Source of the DNA: Rodentibacter sp. JRC1
Lineage (GTDB): Bacteria > Pseudomonadota > Gammaproteobacteria > Enterobacterales > Pasteurellaceae
Length of the DNA stretch: 64,000 nucleotides
NCBI RefSeq assembly: GCF_020521555.1
Contig: NZ_BPWA01000001.1
Location: 868,001 to 932,000 of the forward strand
Direction of reading: 5' to 3'
Numbering within the stretch: the stretch's first letter is position 1; each line of letters begins with the position of its first letter. The notes under the pieces are model-generated. The model was not told the DNA's origin. It saw only the letters and a program-made list of their open reading frames with translations, and ran no database searches. Shown here piece by piece: positions 60,436 through 64,000 of this stretch. Both the position numbers and the translations under genes were made by a program.

Positions 60436-61245
60436 TCAATTAAATTGAAAGATCGATTGCCAATCCGCCGATTTATCCGCCACCATGACAAAATGAGGGT
60501 TAATCAACGTTTCACGCCGATTATAAGTCAGTCGCCCAAAGTGCGGTGTGAAAATCGCTCCGCCTGTTTCGCCCAGTAAAACTTCCGCACCTGCCGTATC
60601 CCATTCTCCGGTTCTCCCAAGACGGACATAGCAATCTACAACGCCCTCTGCGACCAAACTGCTTTTCAGGCTACTTGAGCCTACTACCACAAATTCACAA
60701 TCAAAATCTTTCGATAAAATTGACCGCACTTTTTCCTGTGAAGTGGTCGCCCCCACTGCAATGCGTAAAGTGCGGTCGAAATTGAGGGTGTTTTTTGTCA
60801 GCTTTTTCACTTGCTCATCTTGTTTTTTGTATGCACCGAAATCCTTCATTGCATAATAAGTAAGGGATAAAACAGGCGCATGAATCACGCTCAATACCGG
60901 CTCGTTTTTGCGAACAAGTGTGATTAAAACTGAAAATTGATCCGTACGATTTATAAATTGTTGCGTACCATCAAGGGGATCAATCAACCAATATTCTTCC
61001 CAGGTTTGGCGTTCTTCAAAAGGAATATGGCAATTTTCTTCGGAAAGGACTGGCGTGTTCGGGAAAAGTGCGGTCAATTTTTCCGTTAAAAATTGACTAA
61101 CAAAAAGATCGGCTTCTGTAACGGGCGTATCGTCTTCTTTCATTTTTACATCAATATGCTGCCGATAAAAATGCAGGAGATGATTGCCTGCTTGATAAGC
61201 AATCAAGAGAATCTGGTTAAGTAAGTGTTCATTCAGCATCAGCAT
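60436..61245 (-). CDS. cysQ: 3'(2'),5'-bisphosphate nucleotidase CysQ
   Basis: CysQ removes the 3'-phosphate from PAP/PAPS, a by-product of sulfate assimilation. The 269-residue product belongs to the inositol-monophosphatase superfamily: metal sites in SEEN, LIDPLDGTQQFINRTDQFSV (the DxDGT motif at about 90-95) and WDTAGAEVLLGETGG. ATG 61245 and ATG 61239 are both close to a GGGGG site; I keep the first. zwf follows after a 74-bp gap. Confidence 0.94.
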   Translation of the reverse strand: MLMLNEHLLNQILLIAYQAGNHLLHFYRQHIDVKMKEDDTPVTEADLFVSQFLTEKLTALFPNTPVLSEENCHIPFEERQTWEEYWLIDPLDGTQQFINRTDQFSVLITLVRKNEPVLSVIHAPVLSLTYYAMKDFGAYKKQDEQVKKLTKNTLNFDRTLRIAVGATTSQEKVRSILSKDFDCEFVVVGSSSLKSSLVAEGVVDCYVRLGRTGEWDTAGAEVLLGETGGAIFTPHFGRLTYNRRETLINPHFVMVADKSADWQSIFQFN

Positions 61246-61254
61246 ACAGCCCCC

Positions 61255-61674
61255 TTATGATTGTGATGATTTTTCTTTCGGCAACAACCACGGTATCACA
61301 AACAACGAATAAAATATCATACCGCACGTACTTAATAATCCCAATGACAACCCACCTTCGCTCATCCATTGCCAAAATGTGGGCTCTTCTTCGCTCATCA
61401 CTAATAAATAAAAATAGGAAGCGACATTACAATAACAGAAAGTAATCAATGACGAGCATAGCACGATTGCGGCGATATTATGCCGAACATAACGAAATTT
61501 CATCGCCACTAAAGCGATCAAAAACGCAGGAATCGTGGCAAGAAAAAAAGTGGTAAGCAAATAACGACTAAACGGAACCGCATCAAAATCCGCATCTAAA
61601 AACCAAAGTAATGCGGTTGCCAGCAATTGCAAAATCAAGGGAAATAGGATAAGTGTTTTGAGATAAGGTTTCAT
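61255..61674 (-). CDS. Small four-helix membrane protein of unknown function
   Basis: The function is unknown. The 139-residue product has four hydrophobic segments (about residues 7-27, 40-58, 67-92 and 108-130), so it should span the inner membrane four times. Its tail is polar (KEKSSQS). It ends 9 bp before cysQ on the same strand, suggesting co-transcription. I recall a hypothetical membrane gene next to cysQ in Haemophilus, which would make it a conserved neighbour. Confidence 0.75.
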   Translation of the reverse strand: MKPYLKTLILFPLILQLLATALLWFLDADFDAVPFSRYLLTTFFLATIPAFLIALVAMKFRYVRHNIAAIVLCSSLITFCYCNVASYFYLLVMSEEEPTFWQWMSEGGLSLGLLSTCGMIFYSLFVIPWLLPKEKSSQS

Positions 61675-61824
61675 AAAAAGCAGGTGATTGGGAAAGATGG
61701 CCTATTTTATAGGAAAGTCGCACGCTTTTACAGAATCATTATGTTGATGTTTTGGAGGAGCGTTGAGACATAAGGTTACTTAGGATAGAATGGGAAACAA
61801 TAGCTTTTTTAGAGAGGAAAAGAA

Positions 61825-64000
61825 ATGAAAAACTTAAAATTATCCGCTTTATCTTTGGCATTGGTAAGCTCATTTACGATAAATGATGTAATGGCTGTAG
61901 CAAACGAAGAAATAACAGATGAACATTCTACAATCAACGGAAGTAGAGCTTCTTACAGCTATTTCTATACAAATCCTTCCCTAAGCCTTTCTACAAGTTT
62001 CCGTAGGGTTGAAAATGGAGCACTAAATATTATTGATTCTTTAATTTCACTAAATGTTGCTGCTAACTCACCAAGGCAGGATAGTCTTTACTCATATTTT
62101 TACGAACTCAATAATTCAACGATAAATTTAAAGGATAGCTCTACTATTTATCACCTACACCCAAATTCAAATGGTGTTTTTTTATTAAAAAATTCCACTG
62201 CAAATATCATAGATTCAAGTGTTATTTCTAAGGGGGAATTGGGAGCAATCGAATTTACACAAAGTACCGTTATTTTAAATAATGCCTCCATTTCCGCCCC
62301 CAAAGAATCCTCAGCATTCATGTATTCTGATAAAAATAATGTAGTGAAAATTGAAAATAACTCGACTATTTCTTCAGGTGAGTTTCTAGGGAGTAATTGG
62401 CTGGTAGATGATATTCAACAAGGAAACATTTCTTCCCAAGAAGGAAATATTAATATTGAAATAGCAAATTCAAAAATTATTTCTGATGTATTCGCCTACC
62501 TTACTCCAAGTGACGATGAAGTAGGTAAAATTAAAGAGGCGATTACTATTACTGCCGAAAATTCCACTTTATCAGGGCTAACGAAAGCTGTTGATGCCCC
62601 AGATTCAACATTGAATTTAACCTTGAATAATTCTGTGTGGAATACTTCACAAACGGAGATTGACGGTAAAACACTATTGGATAGTAGCCTCACGAACCTA
62701 TCTTTGCAGAAAGGTTCAGTAAATTTTGTCAATACTCTCGGGTTTCAAACTCTTACAATCACTGGCGATTTATCAGGCTCAGGAAATTTCACCCTCAACA
62801 CTAATCTTGCCAACCAAGAATCCGATAAGATCGTAGTACAAGGCAAAGACAGCGGTCAATTTGGCTTAGATATTCGTAATAGTGATGATGAACCCAACGC
62901 CCCAAACGGCAAAGTAACCCTTGTTGAAACACAAACAGGCGAAGCACAATTTAGCTTGCTGAATCGTGAATATGTCGATGCAGGAGCGTATCGTTATCGC
63001 TTGAATAAAGAAGGGACAAACTGGGTACTTTCTAACCGTGCAGGAGAAAAGACAACTTCAACACCTGTTGCGCCAACAAATCCGCCTACACCGAAAATCC
63101 CAACCAAGCCTACACCATCTGTAGAGGATAACATAGCAGTTCAGCCAATCCCCCCAACAACTCCAAGTGAAAACACGGCACCACAACCGCCGATTATTCC
63201 GCCGGTGATTGTACCACCAACAACCACCGAACCGGCTAACCCACAACTTGCCTTAAGTGAAAAATCTAACGCACTGGTTTCACTCCGCCAAGCTCAATTA
63301 CACCTTGTTGAACAAGGCTTAACGGATTTACACCACCGCCTAGGCGAATTAAAACGTGGCGAACAAGGCAATGTATGGGTGAAAAATGTAAATTCTCGTT
63401 CAAAACTGACCGCACTTTCAGTTTCCTCAAATAGCCAATCATCGGGTTTTGAACAAAATATTCACAGCCTACAACTGGGGGCAGATGTTGCATTGAGCGA
63501 CAATTTCCGTTTGGGCGGATTTATCGGCAATGCCCGTTCCGATGTGGATTTTAATCACGATTATGGTTCAGGCAAAGTTAAAGGACAATCATTCGGGATC
63601 TACGGAACCTATCTCGCCGACAACGGTTTCTATTGGGATAACATCGCCAAATACGACCGCTTGAAAGCAGAAAACCCTGAAACAGGCAAACGCAAATATC
63701 ACGGCTACACCCTTTCCAGCGAAGTGGGGCGGATTCACACACTCGGTTCAGGTTGGACAATCACACCACAACTTCAACTTGCGTGGACAACCCTTTCAGG
63801 ACAAAGCGATGAAGATCGCCTGAATGCCTACACGGGACGAGCAGGTGTGCGTGTTGCCAAAACGATTGAATTCAACGGCTGGAATATACAACCTTACGCC
63901 GAAATTAATGGCGTAAAAACGAAAACCCGCCACAATCAAGTACGTGTCAATCAATACGCATTTGATGTTGCTGAAACAGGTAGCCGTTTTGAAAGTGCCT
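61825..64000 (+). CDS. Pertactin-like autotransporter (partial, C-terminus off the right edge)
   Basis: A type Va autotransporter. ATG 61825 is preceded by AGAGAGG. About 725 codons are open to the edge: a signal peptide (about 1-24, MKNLKLSALSLALV to VMA), a passenger of about 390 residues rich in Asn/Ser/Thr and beta-helix-like, a pertactin-type end (about 310-400), a Pro/Thr-rich linker (about 412-472) and a C-terminal beta-barrel domain from about residue 500 (GNVWVKNVNSRSKL, GADVALSDNFRLGG). The last few dozen residues are missing. No serine-protease or lipase motif was seen. A Hin-type uptake signal sits at the passenger/barrel junction (about 63408-63416). Confidence 0.88.
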   Translation, partial: MKNLKLSALSLALVSSFTINDVMAVANEEITDEHSTINGSRASYSYFYTNPSLSLSTSFRRVENGALNIIDSLISLNVAANSPRQDSLYSYFYELNNSTINLKDSSTIYHLHPNSNGVFLLKNSTANIIDSSVISKGELGAIEFTQSTVILNNASISAPKESSAFMYSDKNNVVKIENNSTISSGEFLGSNWLVDDIQQGNISSQEGNINIEIANSKIISDVFAYLTPSDDEVGKIKEAITITAENSTLSGLTKAVDAPDSTLNLTLNNSVWNTSQTEIDGKTLLDSSLTNLSLQKGSVNFVNTLGFQTLTITGDLSGSGNFTLNTNLANQESDKIVVQGKDSGQFGLDIRNSDDEPNAPNGKVTLVETQTGEAQFSLLNREYVDAGAYRYRLNKEGTNWVLSNRAGEKTTSTPVAPTNPPTPKIPTKPTPSVEDNIAVQPIPPTTPSENTAPQPPIIPPVIVPPTTTEPANPQLALSEKSNALVSLRQAQLHLVEQGLTDLHHRLGELKRGEQGNVWVKNVNSRSKLTALSVSSNSQSSGFEQNIHSLQLGADVALSDNFRLGGFIGNARSDVDFNHDYGSGKVKGQSFGIYGTYLADNGFYWDNIAKYDRLKAENPETGKRKYHGYTLSSEVGRIHTLGSGWTITPQLQLAWTTLSGQSDEDRLNAYTGRAGVRVAKTIEFNGWNIQPYAEINGVKTKTRHNQVRVNQYAFDVAETGSRFESA

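Overview
The window is ordinary chromosome of a member of the Pasteurellaceae, close to Haemophilus, Aggregatibacter, Pasteurella and Rodentibacter. Three things support this. The 9-base DNA-uptake signal of the Hin type (AAGTGCGGT / ACCGCACTT) occurs dozens of times on both strands, inside and between genes. The base composition is AT-rich, and every housekeeping protein reads as a Haemophilus-like orthologue. I cannot name the species from sequence alone.

Layout. 1-2600: the first six genes of the spc ribosomal operon (rplN-rplX-rplE-rpsN-rpsH-rplF, minus strand; rplF runs off the left edge), starting from its own strong promoter. 2650-5490: yheO-tusDCB (tRNA 2-thiouridine sulfur relay), fkpA and slyX. 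5557-17762: ftsP, plsC, lpxH, purL (with a PurR operator), mutS, pldB and asd. 18031-24108: a convergent two-partner secretion pair, tpsB and a large tpsA, which looks imported. 24791-28163: rimO and a cytoplasmic HMW1C/NGT-type N-glycosyltransferase, then an mgtC-family gene. 29130-37109: a rearranged ascorbate (ula) regulon in two divergent blocks around a CRP-site promoter region: ulaAB(fused)-ulaC-ulaD on the minus strand and ulaG-ulaR-ulaE-ulaF plus a YbhA-like phosphatase on the plus strand. 37242-53416: proS, potD/ordL, asnC/asnA, serA-rpiA, hemW, an AbgT-family transporter, lon, gph, rpe, an OsmB-like lipoprotein and a DUF4298 protein. 53495-61674: gnd, a YgeA-type racemase, a glutathione S-transferase, two small proteins, pgl, a PhzF-family protein, zwf, cysQ and a small membrane protein. 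61825 to the right edge: a pertactin-like autotransporter, nearly complete.

How the parts connect. Ascorbate catabolism (UlaABC uptake, UlaG, UlaD, UlaE, UlaF) ends in D-xylulose 5-phosphate, which feeds the pentose-phosphate enzymes also encoded here (zwf, pgl, gnd, rpe, rpiA). PotD and the neighbouring OrdL/PuuB-like oxidase suggest polyamine handling. The NGT glycosyltransferase, the TpsA exoprotein and the autotransporter together suggest a surface-adhesin/glycosylation module, but the substrate link is inference.

The most unusual items are: an inverted pair of the other Pasteurellaceae uptake-signal type (ACAAGCGGT) between tpsB and tpsA; the Lys/Arg-rich tail on the NGT; a near-perfect 47-bp-arm palindrome between proS and potD; a 108-bp MITE-like element just upstream of rpiA, resembling an abundant neisserial repeat; and the position of the spc operon directly behind tusB. 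I found no CRISPR array, tRNA, rRNA, intact insertion sequence or prophage.
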